DNA from: Apoderus coryli
Lineage: Eukaryota; Arthropoda; Insecta; Coleoptera; Attelabidae
Direction of reading: 5' to 3'
DNA: 64,000 nt
NCBI GenBank assembly: GCA_911728435.2
Contig: OU452206.1
Coordinates: forward strand, 186,001-250,000
The notes below the pieces were generated by a model. That model was not told the DNA's origin and made no database searches. It was given only the letters and a program-made list of their open reading frames with translations. How positions within the stretch are numbered: position 1 is the stretch's first letter; every line of letters begins with the position of its first letter. A program made the translations under genes and the position numbers. Shown piece by piece: positions 53,726 to 64,000 of the stretch.

Positions 53726-56700
53726 TATTTATTTATTTATTTATTTATTAATCTACGGACAAAGTCCATTATTACAACATGTACAAAACAATAGCATACA
53801 ACATAATACAGAAATTATAAAACTTACTTAACTCTAGACTATCCATTACAATTGAACTTAATAAAAAAAAACAAAAAACCAGCAATTGCGCGACATACAA
53901 CAGCTCGCAGGACTCCAACGCTCGCCGATGTTAAGGAATTAATGAATGCTAAATTATTTTAAATTTTAAAAACAAGGAATTAGGGAAACCATTCATCTCT
54001 AGACCCCCTCCTCAAGCGACCGGCGAACTCACCAAATGGTGCAAAGAAATCGATGTTATGATTAGAACAACGATTCGCCAGTCGCGCCACTCTGGTGACA
54101 AAGGTATTCATAGCGTAGTTCGCGCGGTGGAACGAGACGTGAAAGAGATCAGAATTTCTGCATTGTCTAGGGGGAACACGAAAACCAATCTGGGATAAAA
54201 GACTAGAAGATAAAAGAGTATTGTTTAAAATTTTATATAGTATAGTCAGATCCCTGACAACCCTGCGGGAGCCCAATGTAGCCAACTCCAGCTCACTCAG
54301 CAATACGTCGTAGTTGAAGTTAAAATTAACGGGTCGTTGACGGCCGAGTCTAAAATGAACGTACCTCAGGAAACGGTGCTGAACCCTCTCGATACAGACA
54401 GTGTGACAAACATAAGATGGAGACCACACCGCAGAGGCGTACTCCAAATGCGGCCTCACAAGGGATGTGTACAGGGCCCTGAATGTACCAATCTGACTGA
54501 AATCCCCCGAACAACGTCTGATGAAGCCCAACATCTTAATGGACCGCGATGTCGCGCGCCTGATGTGGTCGGTGTAGTTCAGTGAAGAATCCAAGTAGAC
54601 ACCCAGATCCTTGACCAAAGTCTTATAATCCAAAGCGTCCCGGTCAATAAAGTATTCGTGAAAAAGTGGATCCCTAGTACGGTGAAAATTAACGCAAAAG
54701 CACTTTGATATATTCAAATCCAAACCATTCGCCTCGCACCAATGCACAAGCCGAATAACATCCTCCTGCAAAAGGTAGCAATCGGATGGGCCTGCAATAC
54801 GCCTATAACACTTTAGATCATCAGCAAATAACTTGATCTCACTATGAACGAAACATTGCGCTATGTCATTGACAAATAAGTTAAATAATAATGGGCCCAA
54901 ATGAGACCCCTGAGGAACACCAGATGAAACTAATATGGGCCTGGAATGAAACTCATTGATCCGGACAACCTGAGTTCTACCACATAAGTAGCTCCCCAAC
55001 CAGTCCAACATAGGCGCAGAGACTCCAACAATCCCAAGCTTCTCAATGAGAAGCCGATGGTTGACACTGTCGAAAGCCTTAGAGAAGTCGGTGTAAATGG
55101 CATGAACTTGATATCCGTGCTCCAAAGCCCGGGACAAGTAGTTTGTGAATTCGAGGAGATTGCGCTCGGTAGACTTACCTGCCTGAAATCCAAATTGATC
55201 GGAAATCACCAATGGCCCCAGAGTGGCCGTCAGATAACGAGTGATCAGGTTTTCGAATAGTTTCGGAATTGAATTCAATATACAGACCGGTCGGTAATTT
55301 GCTACTTCATTTCTGTTGCCGGATTTAAAAATAGGGGTAATGAAACTAGTTTTCCATAATACAGGGAAAGTGCCAGTGGAGACCGAATGATTGAAAATAA
55401 TTTGAAGCGGCCTAGCAAGCGAAAAGCTACAATTCCTGAGAAGCAAGGCTGGGATTCCGTCGGGACCGGCCGACTTCCTCACTTCCAAGCCAACAATTGC
55501 CTCCAAAATATCTGAGAGAGAGATGTGATGATCGGAAACATTCACTAGGGTGTCCCCGACACAGCCAACCGGAGAGTCAAGACATCTGTCGTTATACACT
55601 GATTCAAAATACGCAGCAAACAAATCCGCCCCACACTGATCGGCGTCGCTCGTTCGTTCACCCCATGATAGACGCGAGGGCAGTTCTGAAGATCCTCTTT
55701 TAGAATTAATGAACCTCCAAAAAGCTCCAATGTTCTGAGGCAGCTCACTCTCAATTGCATTTGTAAAAGACATATAGCAAACGCGAGAAAGGCGATTACA
55801 TTCACTTCTGAGTCTGCTAAAGTCCGCATAATGGGTCTGCGAGCCTGTGATTTTGTAACGCTTGTGAGCCCTCTTCTTTTCAAATATGAGCTGTTTCAGC
55901 TCCAGTGAATACCACCGCGGAAATCGCTTAGAGGAACACCTCTTCTTGGGCACAAAAACCTCGAACGCATCGAATAAGATGTGGTAAAAGGTGTCGACCA
56001 TGTCATCCACCGACCGATAGGAGAGAAGAAAATCCCACCGAATGCCACCAAGACGGTCTTTCAATGACTCAAAGTCGGCCGACTTAAAATCGTAGTAAAA
56101 CCTTTCCGCTTGACGAGAAGAAGCCACCTTGTGGGTTCTGAATGGTATATGAACAACCAAAGGAGGATGATAACTGTCCGGCTCGATCAGAACATCTTCC
56201 GCAACGACAACCCTGGAGTCGGGATTGTGGGCCAAGACCAAGTCCAGAATACGGCCACTACGACCGGGCGTCCTGTTGAATTGAAATAAGTTGTGAAAAT
56301 TGCACATTTCGGACACGACCGTCAGAATCTCTGAGTCTCGCGGAAAAACAGATTCATCTGGAAATATAGACGAGCTAAAACGATCGTCGATCCAGGTACC
56401 GTCAGCCAAATTGAAATCACCCAACAAACACACTTCCGCAGAAGGGAATTTTTGAGAGAGTAGCTCAACAGTATCCCCAAATGCAAGGTAATGGTCTATA
56501 GAAGATCTAGGTGGTAAATAGACTGCCCCAAATATTATAGAAATTCCCGCCCCCGAGAGCAAAATGAAAAGCTGTTCGATGCTGGTCGAGCTTTCAAGAA
56601 CACAACCAGACAAAGTCCTGCGAACCGCTATGAGCACACCACCGCCGCGGGTACATGTGCTAGTGTTAGGACCACGGTCGATCCTATAAATTGTGTATTC

Positions 56701-56793
56701 ATCCATGCCCAGCTCCGCGTCCGCTATATCGGTCGACAGCCACGTCTCAGTGAAGACTATCACATCATAGTCACAGCCAACGATTCCAGTCAG
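53726..56793 (-). mobile_element. 5'-truncated CR1/Jockey-type LINE
   Basis: Flanked by CAATATT at 53719-53725 and 56794-56800, a 7-bp target-site duplication; the empty site is visible in the paralogous repeat at 56913-57000. On the minus strand the 3' end is an (AAATA/TAAA)n tail at about 53726-53748. ORF1 and the first residues of the endonuclease are missing, the usual result of incomplete target-primed reverse transcription. Confidence 0.8.
53980..56793 (-). pseudogene. LINE ORF2: endonuclease and reverse transcriptase, N-terminally truncated
   Basis: One open frame of about 937 codons. APE-type endonuclease comes first (FTETWL, LLGDFNLADGTW, DSYHPPL), lacking only its first strand. The reverse transcriptase has KSAGPDGIP, TDFSKAFDSVNH, GVPQGSHLGPLLFNLF and FADDLK (catalytic Asp pair), then a C-terminal region ending DEWFP. 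There is no RNase H. The sequence style is that of Jockey/CR1-group elements. The frame opens in flanking sequence only by chance, so there is no native start. The open frame suggests a young insertion. This region is clearly more GC-rich than its surroundings. Confidence 0.85.
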
Positions 56794-56800
56794 CAATATT

Positions 56801-57340
56801 GATATCAAAATGTCAAATGTCTGAAGAGGCGCTAAGTATTTTTTTCTGTTAATAAGAGACTGTAAAAAATTTCAATTATTAGCAGAAAATTATCTGAGGA
56901 GGATTAATGTATGAGCTCACTCAATAATGGCAACATAATGTAACTTAATCAATAGAGGCCCAACTTAATGCTCAACTCAATATTTATATCAAAATGTCAA
57001 TATGCCAAAAGAGGTGCTTATTATTTTTTTTTAATAAGAGATTGTAGAAAAATCTCAATTATTAGCAAGTTTAAGATATCCTCAACTCAGATTTTATGGA
57101 AAAAGTATCCTCAACTCAAATTTTTACTGTTTCATTTATTCAAATGGTTAAGTCAGTATTGACAACCAAATGTAAACATATCAATAGACGTGCAAACATA
57201 TTAATGTTGCCAATAAGAGACTAAAAAATCTCAATTATTAGCTAAATTTATGTAATTCTCAAGCTGAAATAATGATACAAAGAGTATTTCTAAATATCAA
57301 CAGCGAGATTGCATGTTATTAATGTGATATGACTGGAGAT
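56801..57340. repeat. Second satellite family, right of LINE
   Basis: AATAAGAGA(C/T)T followed by CTCAATTATTAGC-like sequence occurs near 56850, 57041 and 57215, a period of about 175-190 bp. An AACTCAATATTTATATCAAAATG phrase at 56968 is the intact equivalent of the LINE target site. It is non-coding. Confidence 0.65.
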
Positions 57341-57346
57341 ATATAC

Positions 57347-58732
57347 TTAACGTACAATTTCCGTAAAAACAATGTTTTTAGTGTAGATCTCATCAGAAGT
57401 AGGGCGTAATTTACCTTGTGAGCTGGTGTTCTCTACACAAACATGTACACAATCGAAACCTTTCGTACGACTGAAGGCAGTGTACATCATCCCATGGGTA
57501 AATACAGTATAAGGTAAATAAATACCTATCTTGTCAAATGTTTGACCTTGGGATTTATTAATTGTCATAGCGTATGCAACTTTAACTGGAAATTGTCGAC
57601 GTCGCAACTAGAAAGGAAGAGAGGCGACAGTCTCAGTTAAATCAATACGCGGAATCAAGACAGTATGATCAGTTAAGGTTCCTGTCATATCGATTCGTCT
57701 CGCTTCAATGCTATGTTGGTACAATCGAGTAATTAGTAACCGAGTGCCATTGCATAAACTCAGATCGCAATTCATGTTGCGTAAAAGCATAACTACAACT
57801 CCAACCTTTAAAATCAATTTATGTTCTGGCATGCCATTTGGTTGGAGTGAGTTAAGCGATTCAACAGGATAATTGGCTGCCTCAATTTCTTCATCGTTTT
57901 CATATAAAATTTTGTCCGCATTATAATAGGTAGTGGTAGGACCTTCCATGTTTTGACCGATTCCAAAATTTATGGCATTGCAATGTTCGTTTAAGGGTGC
58001 TAGAATGGCACACTTAGGAACAGTTCCTGGTTGCAAATTTGGAAAACAAATTGTCAAAAGTTCCTCTTTGGAAGCCACTAAACATTGTGCTGGAACCACA
58101 AATAGACTTGGTATGGAAGGAATAATGACAGAAGGTAAAGTGTTGTTTCCCAAGTGTAGCAACCATTCGGAAAATTCTCGTTCTTCTGGACGTGCTCGCA
58201 CGTTAGTAACTAATTGCAATTATGCATGCAAGTAAATGATTGCCACAGAAAGCTGTATTGCAGAGTTTCTGCAACAATTTGTGACCGATATGCGTTAGGC
58301 ATGACAGGTAATGTTTGACGAAAGTCACCAGAAAGTAGGATAACTTTTCCGCCGAATAATTTGTCATTGCCGCACAGATCTTTTAAAACTCTGTTGATGA
58401 GTTCTAACGCTAATCTAGGTATCATTGACATTTCATCAAAAATGATGAGCTTGGCATTTCTGATAGAACGACCATCTTGACTATTAGCTCGCAGTTCTGA
58501 GACAGACGTATCTGTAAGGGGAACTGGAAGTTTGAAGCGAGAGTGTAAAGTCCTACCTTGTTTCATTAAGCTAGGACTAATGCCAGTCCAAGATACAGGT
58601 ATTACGGGAAGTTCTCTACCATTCAAATACGTAATCAAAGCGTTAAAAACAAAGGTTTTTCCCGCTCCAGCGCAACCAGTGACAGCGAATAGGCGTGGTT
58701 CCAAATTGTCATTTTCAACAGCATTTATAACT
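57347..58732 (-). pseudogene. Helitron PIF1-like helicase
   Basis: Walker A GCAGAGKT, Walker B IIFDEMSM and SGDFRQTLPV are followed by a frameshift near 58215 caused by an 8-bp insertion-like change. The middle domain follows, then an in-frame TAG at 57608-57610 just before RRRQFPV. The C-terminal motifs TINKSQGQTF and YTAFSR are intact. It would unwind DNA during rolling-circle transposition. Confidence 0.85.
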
Positions 58733-59217
58733 CTGAAATGGAAAAAAAAGTATATGTAAAAGGTTGTTGTTGCATAACAGTTAGGTGACTGAATTTAAAG
58801 TGTAATTGCAAAAGTACAGAGTAGCTATTTATCTACCAAGGGAATTATAATCTAGTAATGTCTGTGGTGTATACCGTGCTTGTAATTTTTCTATGTCTGT
58901 AAAAATAATGTCAGAGTCAGAAATAAATAAAAACTAAAATTGCCAAAAATTGTATTTTAAAAAATTCTTGAAAACGGCTAAAGTTACTTTACTTTTAAAA
59001 ATTTCATTTGAAAGGTATTTAAATTGTACAACTTTTTTTTTAATTTAACCGACATTGTAAATTTCACCGTTTCCAAGATTCCAATGGTATCTCATTCTTA
59101 TTTTGGACACAGTATATAATGCTCGTAAAGAATATCCACTGTTGTTATGGATATGTTAATGCATGTCATTTGCAATACAGTATGAAGCAATAATACAAAA
59201 GTACAAAAGAAATTTAC
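58733..59217 (-). other. Helitron intron 2, 485 bp, with MITE fragment
   Basis: GTAAAT at 59217 and TTTCAG at 58733 on the minus strand. Splicing joins VFDR to VINAVEND in frame. The interior at 58894-59115 resembles the right half of the MITE at 28642-29308 (TTTTGGACACAGTATA end). Confidence 0.75.
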
Positions 59218-59647
59218 CTGTCGAAAACGTTGCGCTGATCTTCATTTAATTGATCTCGCATTTGAATTCCTGCGAGGAGTTCATCTTGAGGATTTATAGG
59301 CACCTCATTTAATTCCAATCTTTCTTGTGGTTCTGGAAGATTGAAATCAGACAAACGTTTGTTGTTTCTCAACATAATGCTCTGTATAAATGCAAGCGTT
59401 TGTTGTTCCGCTCTGTTGTTATTGTAACCGCGATGAATGTAATCTTCCATCATACAGTCAAGGAAAACTTCCCACAATTCCAATGGATTAGTTACTTCTC
59501 CGAAGATCAAGATGTGAGCAAAAAGTCTTCTAATAACTTTAGGTACTTGGTGCTCTCGAGCTTCTTGTAATGCTTGGTTCCATTCTTGATCATCGTCAAG
59601 AAGTAAACGTGCACGGCACGCATCCAGGAAAGTATCGTACAAAGTTT
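59218..59647 (-). pseudogene. Helitron linker/helicase N-terminal exon
   Basis: Encodes the region from ETLYDTFLDACRA to LNEDQRNVFDR, which precedes the Walker A exon in Helitron helicases. This exon is bounded by two canonical splice sites and is open throughout. Confidence 0.8.
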
Positions 59648-59708
59648 CTGCAAGTATGTATAAAAAAAGTTTAGCAGAATGAAATACTTGAAAGAAAGTA
59701 TTCCTTAC
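59648..59708 (-). other. Helitron intron 1, 61 bp
   Basis: GTAAGG..TTGCAG on the minus strand. Removing it joins LRTVD directly to ETLYDTFLDACRA in one frame, as expected for Helitron helicases. Confidence 0.8.
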
Positions 59709-60968
59709 CATCAACAGTGCGAAGATCTTCGTATGATGTGGCTCCTCTAACATGTAATAACAATACTCGGAGATAGTATTGTTCTGTGTTGCGAATGGAC
59801 ACATTGTACATTCTAGCAATCATTTTTTCAACGCCTCGTTGACGTTGTTGCCAACGTTTTTGAGGCGTTTTCCAGACATAATGTTGGGGAATGTCTGGGT
59901 AACGGTGTTGGCGAGCGCCAACATCTTCTCGATTCAGTCTAAACCAATCTGTAAGCTGTGTTGTTTGATTTCTCTCAACAGCTTGACGTTCATTGCCCCT
60001 TTCAAAATGAATATTCCTGTGTGGCAAATGCACTGGAAGACGATAAACAGTATGTGTTATATCATGAATTTTATATTGATTAATATGATATGCAGCCTCA
60101 AATGCAGTTACGTATCTGCCAGCTAAATATGTTTCAGTCTCGTCATAATTTAGTACGTTGCGTACTTCCAAATGAAGGAGAGCACGGTCAACGCCTTTGA
60201 AAACATATTTGTGGAGATATTTCACGACCTTAGTATTAGCACAAACATCAATATTAATATGTGTTTGATACCTAAGTAAAAGACATCGATTATAGGGAAC
60301 AACCCATTTGTTATCAACAACATGAGTGTTCCTAATGAATGCTTCCCTACCATTGTTTGGTCTTTTGAAAGTCACTCTACCATGAGGATCAATAGTAGTT
60401 TCATCACAAAAGTTGTGGGGCTACTTTCGTTTGCAGCGGCCGTCATCCATGCATGAAGCATTAGGATTTTCAGGGCCACATGGAGAGTGTATCATGCGTT
60501 TTACAACCAAGCTAAATCTGGAAGTTCAGCTGAAACAGCTTGATTTATGCGTTCTGTATCCATTAGTTTGTCTTCTGCTCTTAGAGTCAAAACTATATGG
60601 ACATGTGGAAGACCACGTTTTTGAAATTCTATAGTATAGAATTGACAAACTGGGACGGCGAAAATACAGTCATCTAAAATTTCTTTCAGTAACTGATTTA
60701 ATTTGGTATTGAAGACCCTTGCTACCAACATAGGATGATTATTAGGATCATCATTTGGAGGAATGTTCTCCACAATCTCTCGCCAATTAGGATTGCAAGT
60801 GACTGTAATGAATAGTGTTGGAGTTCCAAATTTACTATTTAGACAGAGACTGTCCTGAAACAATTGATGCATGTATCTGGGTCCACCCACGTATGTGGAG
60901 GGCAAAATGACCATTCGGCCGACTTGTTCTGCTTCGTTTTCAACAGCTACTCGATGGAGATAGTCCAT
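59709..60968 (-). pseudogene. Helitron Rep (HUH nuclease)
   Basis: Contains QKRGLPHVHIVL, the HUH metal-binding motif, followed after a frameshift near 60506 and a TAG at 60421-60423 by the catalytic KYLHKYVFKG double-Tyr motif. This enzyme nicks and rejoins strands in rolling-circle transposition. It ends at a canonical donor: exon ...GTTGATG, then GTAAGG at 59708 on the minus strand. Confidence 0.8.
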
Positions 60969-62279
60969 GAGTCCCTGGTAATATTCAGCCCGAAGGCGAC
61001 CCTGATTTTGTTTGATGTATTCAATATTATTTGCTTCTCTAAATCTAAATCTCTAAATGCAGAAACAATGAATTGTTGGGTCAACTGAGCAGCGTGTTTA
61101 AATCGGTCAAATGGATTTTCGTCATTTTCACGCCTGTATGCTAATCGAAATGCATAATACTGACACAATGTCACTCTTGTATTGGCATTCCTGTGGGTTA
61201 GTTCAAGAGACCACCCAAATTCCCCATTTGGAAATAATAATGGAAAAGATAAAGGATCGACCCTTGAATCCAAGTGCGAAAGCTGGTGAAATAATTCACG
61301 CCTACCTGGATCTTCAATTTGATTACGAACGAAAATTCTGAGATTTGATGTAGGAGGAAGTTCATTGTTAAACGAATATACAGCGGCTACTTCGTTTACA
61401 GTAGGTAAATCGAAACGTCTGTCTCCTCTAACAGCTAACAATTCTAACACTACATTTGGAATTTCGTTATTGCGTTCTCGTTCGAACACTTCGCGTAGCA
61501 TCATATATGCATTAGCATATGGATTAAATGTACGCATGACATTTTCCAAGATTTGAATCAAATTGATATTGAGATTATAATGTGGTTGATTGGCTATGCG
61601 CTGATTTATTGCGGCATTAGCATCCAAATAATAGATTGGACCACGATTAGGCTGTGGATTAGCTATATTAACATTTGAATAATGATAATATACTTTCCCT
61701 TGCACAGAATATGTGAATGTGCCTGGATTTTGAAATTCTCTAAGATTTGCCATCATGCTAGCAAATTGAAAAGCATTGTTATAGCGAATGGAATTTCTTT
61801 TAAATTCTCTAGATAATAAATGACGACCTGTAAGTAACTGTTGCAAGACTGGTGGAAAAGGCTGTAGGGCCGGCAGATTATCAACATGAACATTACCACC
61901 TTTACAACATTTACTATAAATTGATCGGGTTGTACGTTCTAGGAAGAAATGCAAAGCACCACAAACCGTGCATTCTCTATCCATAGCTCCAAGATGTAGA
62001 GGTTCTGCGTTCCTTTCAAAACCACGCAAATAACCTGGATGAAGTTGTCTTAAATTTCTCAGGCGATCCAGGTCAGCCATAAGAACATTGACTTCTTCTT
62101 GATATTGGGCCAAGTCATTTTGATTGAGGTCATAAAGATTGTCGTTATTGACAACTTCTAATGGAGCATCAGTGGAACATTTTGAATTTGAAGGTTGTCG
62201 TCATGGGCATTGTGTAATTCCTCAATTTCCATAGGAATTATTTGTTGACTTCGAATCTCTTCTTCGTCATTACCGTGAA
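60947..62279 (-). pseudogene. Helitron N-terminal domain
   Basis: Reads from a likely acceptor (TTTCAG ending at 62280) through an acidic stretch, a frameshift near 62175, and then an open 388-codon frame. That frame has a Cys-rich finger (CTVCGALHFFLER, then SKCC) and the Helitron_like_N region with DPLSFPLLFPNGEFGW. A short tandem duplication near 61030-61045 shifts the frame; the correct sequence continues in the 60501-60968 frame as YYQGLMDYLHR. An upstream first exon must lie beyond 62280 but was not found. Confidence 0.75.
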
Positions 62280-62780
62280 CTGAAATAAAATAATATTGAA
62301 AATAGGTACAAAAAATATTCATATAGGTATATTATTAAAATTGTTATATCATGAAAATGTGGCTGATGCAATTCATGTTGAATGTTTGATATTTAAAAAA
62401 ATAGAAAATTAACAAATTGTTTTTTTTTTCATAAGTACAGGGATGTAATAGGAAAAAAAATTAATTTGAAGAATATTTTCGCTAATGCAGCGGTGTTACA
62501 TATACGTAAAACAACACAACATTGGAATTATCAAAAAATAAATTAATTTCTTTAAATTCCCTGTTAATTTTTGCTTCAAAAAGTAATAATTTATTATATA
62601 TTTAATGTGAACAGTTATGCAGGAACTTGCCTGTAAACAAAAGTCTGCAAGTAAAGGTTTTTACTTTCAACTGTGTGTACTTTATTAATACAGGCAAATT
62701 TTTGCAAAACTGTTCACTTTAGACATATAAAAAGTTATTTTTTAAGCAAAAATGAACAGGGAATCTAAAAAATATGTATT
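62280..62780. repeat. AT-rich spacer with a foldback (62554-62766)
   Basis: Arms near 62554-62625 (AAATTCCCTGTT, TTTTTGCTTC, GTGAACAGTT) and 62705-62766 are complementary. The left arm and loop (about 62566-62693) recur as a diverged direct repeat at 63318-63448. Confidence 0.6.
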
Positions 62781-63289
62781 TATTCCAGTGGCGGAAAAAA
62801 ATTTGAGGTAGGTAAAAGTGTAACGAACCCTTATAGCATGTCATTGGTTAATTTTTTAAAAAGATGATTTATGTCAAAATATGACATTTTTAAAGAACAT
62901 ATCGGTTACTAAATTTGAAAAAATATTTGAAAGACTTTTTGAATTATGACCAAATTTTCGATTTTAAATAAAATTTTTGACACCCTGTATCTAGACAACT
63001 AAGCTCTCGAAGGGTATAAATATGTCCCTATATCAAAATACATGAATTAGCGAGAATTTTCTGTGGTAGAGCGTTGTCGGTCAAATTTGGAAACACTCTT
63101 AAAGTGATTAGTTGTTTAGAAACACGATGTCAAAGGTTCACATTTAAAAACAAAAATTTGCCATAATTCAAAAACTCGTTTAAATATTTTTTTTCAAATT
63201 TAGTGACTGATATATTCTTTAAAAAAAGTCATTTTGACATAAATAATCTGTTTAAAAAAGTAACATGCAATTTTTTTGCCACTGGAATA
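62781..63289. mobile_element. Foldback MITE with TTCCAGTGGC ends
   Basis: TATTCCAGTGGC at 62781-62792 and its complement at 63278-63289 flank about 485 bp. Inner sequence is also self-complementary over long stretches (for example TTATGTCAAAATATGAC against GTCATTTTGACATAAATAA). TA flanks suggest a TA-target family. It is inserted between two copies of the foldback repeat. Confidence 0.55.
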
Positions 63290-63630
63290 AATATATATTT
63301 TTTTTGTTAATTTTCTTTTAATTTTTGCTTAAAAAACTAATACATTTTTATGTGTTTAAAGTGAAGAGCTTTGCAGGAATTTGCCTCTAAAAAAAAGTTT
63401 GTAAGTAAAGGTTGCTACTTTCAACTGTGTGTACTTTATTAATAAGCATTCTTTACTTGCAGACATTTGTGTAGAAGCAAAACTTTCCCGGCAAGTTATA
63501 ATATAATCAAGAATATATGACCTGCATACGAAACGGAGTTTTAATAATAACTATTATTATAATTGTATTATTTTCCTTAAAATAACCTAACAAACTAACT
63601 ATTTTATTCAAATATTATAAAAAAAAAGTA

Positions 63631-63710
63631 TTGGCAGAGCTAGGACTCGAACCTGTAACCTTCCGAATGCGAAGCGAACGCCATACCAATAATCAACAGA
63701 GACTTTGAAT
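63631..63710 (-). repeat. Degenerate tRNA-derived sequence (SINE head or tRNA pseudogene)
   Basis: On the minus strand a B-box-like GGTTCGAGTCC (63653-63643) follows an A-box-like TTGGTATGGCG and an anticodon-loop-like TTCGCAT (CGC if folded canonically). The acceptor and T stems do not pair well, and poly-T follows at the 3' side. It looks like a tRNA-Ala-like relic rather than a working tRNA. Confidence 0.45.
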
Positions 63711-64000
63711 AAAAATCTTATTTTCTTTAATATACATATACCTTTCAAGTAGGTAACTGTGGTGACATTTTAAACGTTATTTTTTCGAGAATTATGAGGG
63801 CAAATATCAAAACGCACACCCCCTTTTAACTGTGTTGTTTCACCCTGGAGAAGAAAATGTTAAATAAGAAAGTTTTGGGGTTTAAAGTAAATTATTTACA
63901 GCATCAATAAATGTAGTTTGAAGTAAACAAAAGTAATTTACACAAAACTGAGAAATAAATCCGAAATATTTACAATTATTATTTGGTACTCCACTGACTA
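63711..64000. other. Non-coding right end of window
   Basis: AT-rich, no ORF or RNA gene seen. Confidence 0.4.

Larger units (their letters stand above)
57347..62279 (-). mobile_element. Helitron, decayed autonomous copy
   Basis: Minus-strand order: N-terminal Helitron domain, HUH Rep, double-Tyr motif, then PIF1-type helicase, split by two introns. Several frameshifts and stops interrupt it (near 62175, 61040, 60506, 60421, 58215, 57608). I could not identify the terminal TC and CTRR ends, so only the gene part is bounded here. Confidence 0.85.

Noticed and set aside
54337..55703. Plus-strand ORFs of 67-82 codons in the LINE region
   Set aside because: Antisense to the long ORF2 frame, no recognisable content.
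60864..61556. Plus-strand ORFs over the Helitron N-terminal domain
   Set aside because: Antisense shadows of the Helitron frame.
63631..63710. Functional tRNA-Ala gene
   Set aside because: Only the internal promoter boxes and anticodon loop are recognisable; acceptor and T stems do not pair.

Overview
This is an AT-rich eukaryotic window built almost entirely of transposable elements. The element set (an errantivirus-like Gypsy with an env remnant, a Mag-like Gypsy, BEL/Pao pieces, GIY-YIG Penelope-like elements, a CR1/Jockey-type LINE, an intron-bearing Helitron, MITEs) fits an arthropod, most likely an insect. I cannot name the species. No host protein-coding gene is supported.

Positions 1-26539 are a recent tandem segmental duplication. 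Bases 1-9963 match 16577-26539 at a constant offset of 16576 (16575 in one internal stretch because of a poly-A slip), with only scattered point differences. Similarity stops at 9963/26539, so 9964-26539 is read as one complete 16.6-kb unit and 1-9963 as the right part of the previous unit. Each unit holds an errantivirus-like Gypsy on the minus strand (LTR, gag, pol, partial env) that abuts the pol of an older Mag-like Gypsy on the plus strand. Rearranged inverted BEL/Pao fragments with short LTRs lie inside the errantivirus between gag and protease. To the right come a 3' LTR, a compact block with a CCAAT/TATA/Inr promoter, a 56-codon F-box-like ORF, micro-ORFs and strong foldbacks, and a 222-bp satellite.

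Positions 26540-30440 are non-coding and AT-rich, with one mariner-type MITE and a diverged satellite of about 190-220 bp. Positions 30441-52778 are a 22.3-kb palindromic array of seven Penelope-like element copies: four on the minus strand, then three on the plus strand, meeting head to head at 43450/43451. Most units are 3485 bp. The whole array is bracketed by one perfect 12-bp target-site duplication. This points to a single insertion event that laid down multimeric cDNA from both sides of the break, and it is the most interesting feature here.

Positions 53726-56793 are a 5'-truncated LINE on the minus strand inside a second satellite, with a 7-bp target-site duplication. Positions 57347-62279 are a decayed Helitron on the minus strand with Rep (HUH, double Tyr) and PIF1-type helicase parts and two clear GT-AG introns, one of which contains a MITE fragment. 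The right end has foldback MITEs and a degenerate tRNA-derived sequence.

Almost every coding region belongs to a mobile element. Six of the seven PLE copies have an undamaged frame over what they retain (five complete 859-codon ORFs plus the 5'-truncated copy D). The Gypsy, BEL and Helitron genes are broken by stops, frameshifts and deletions.
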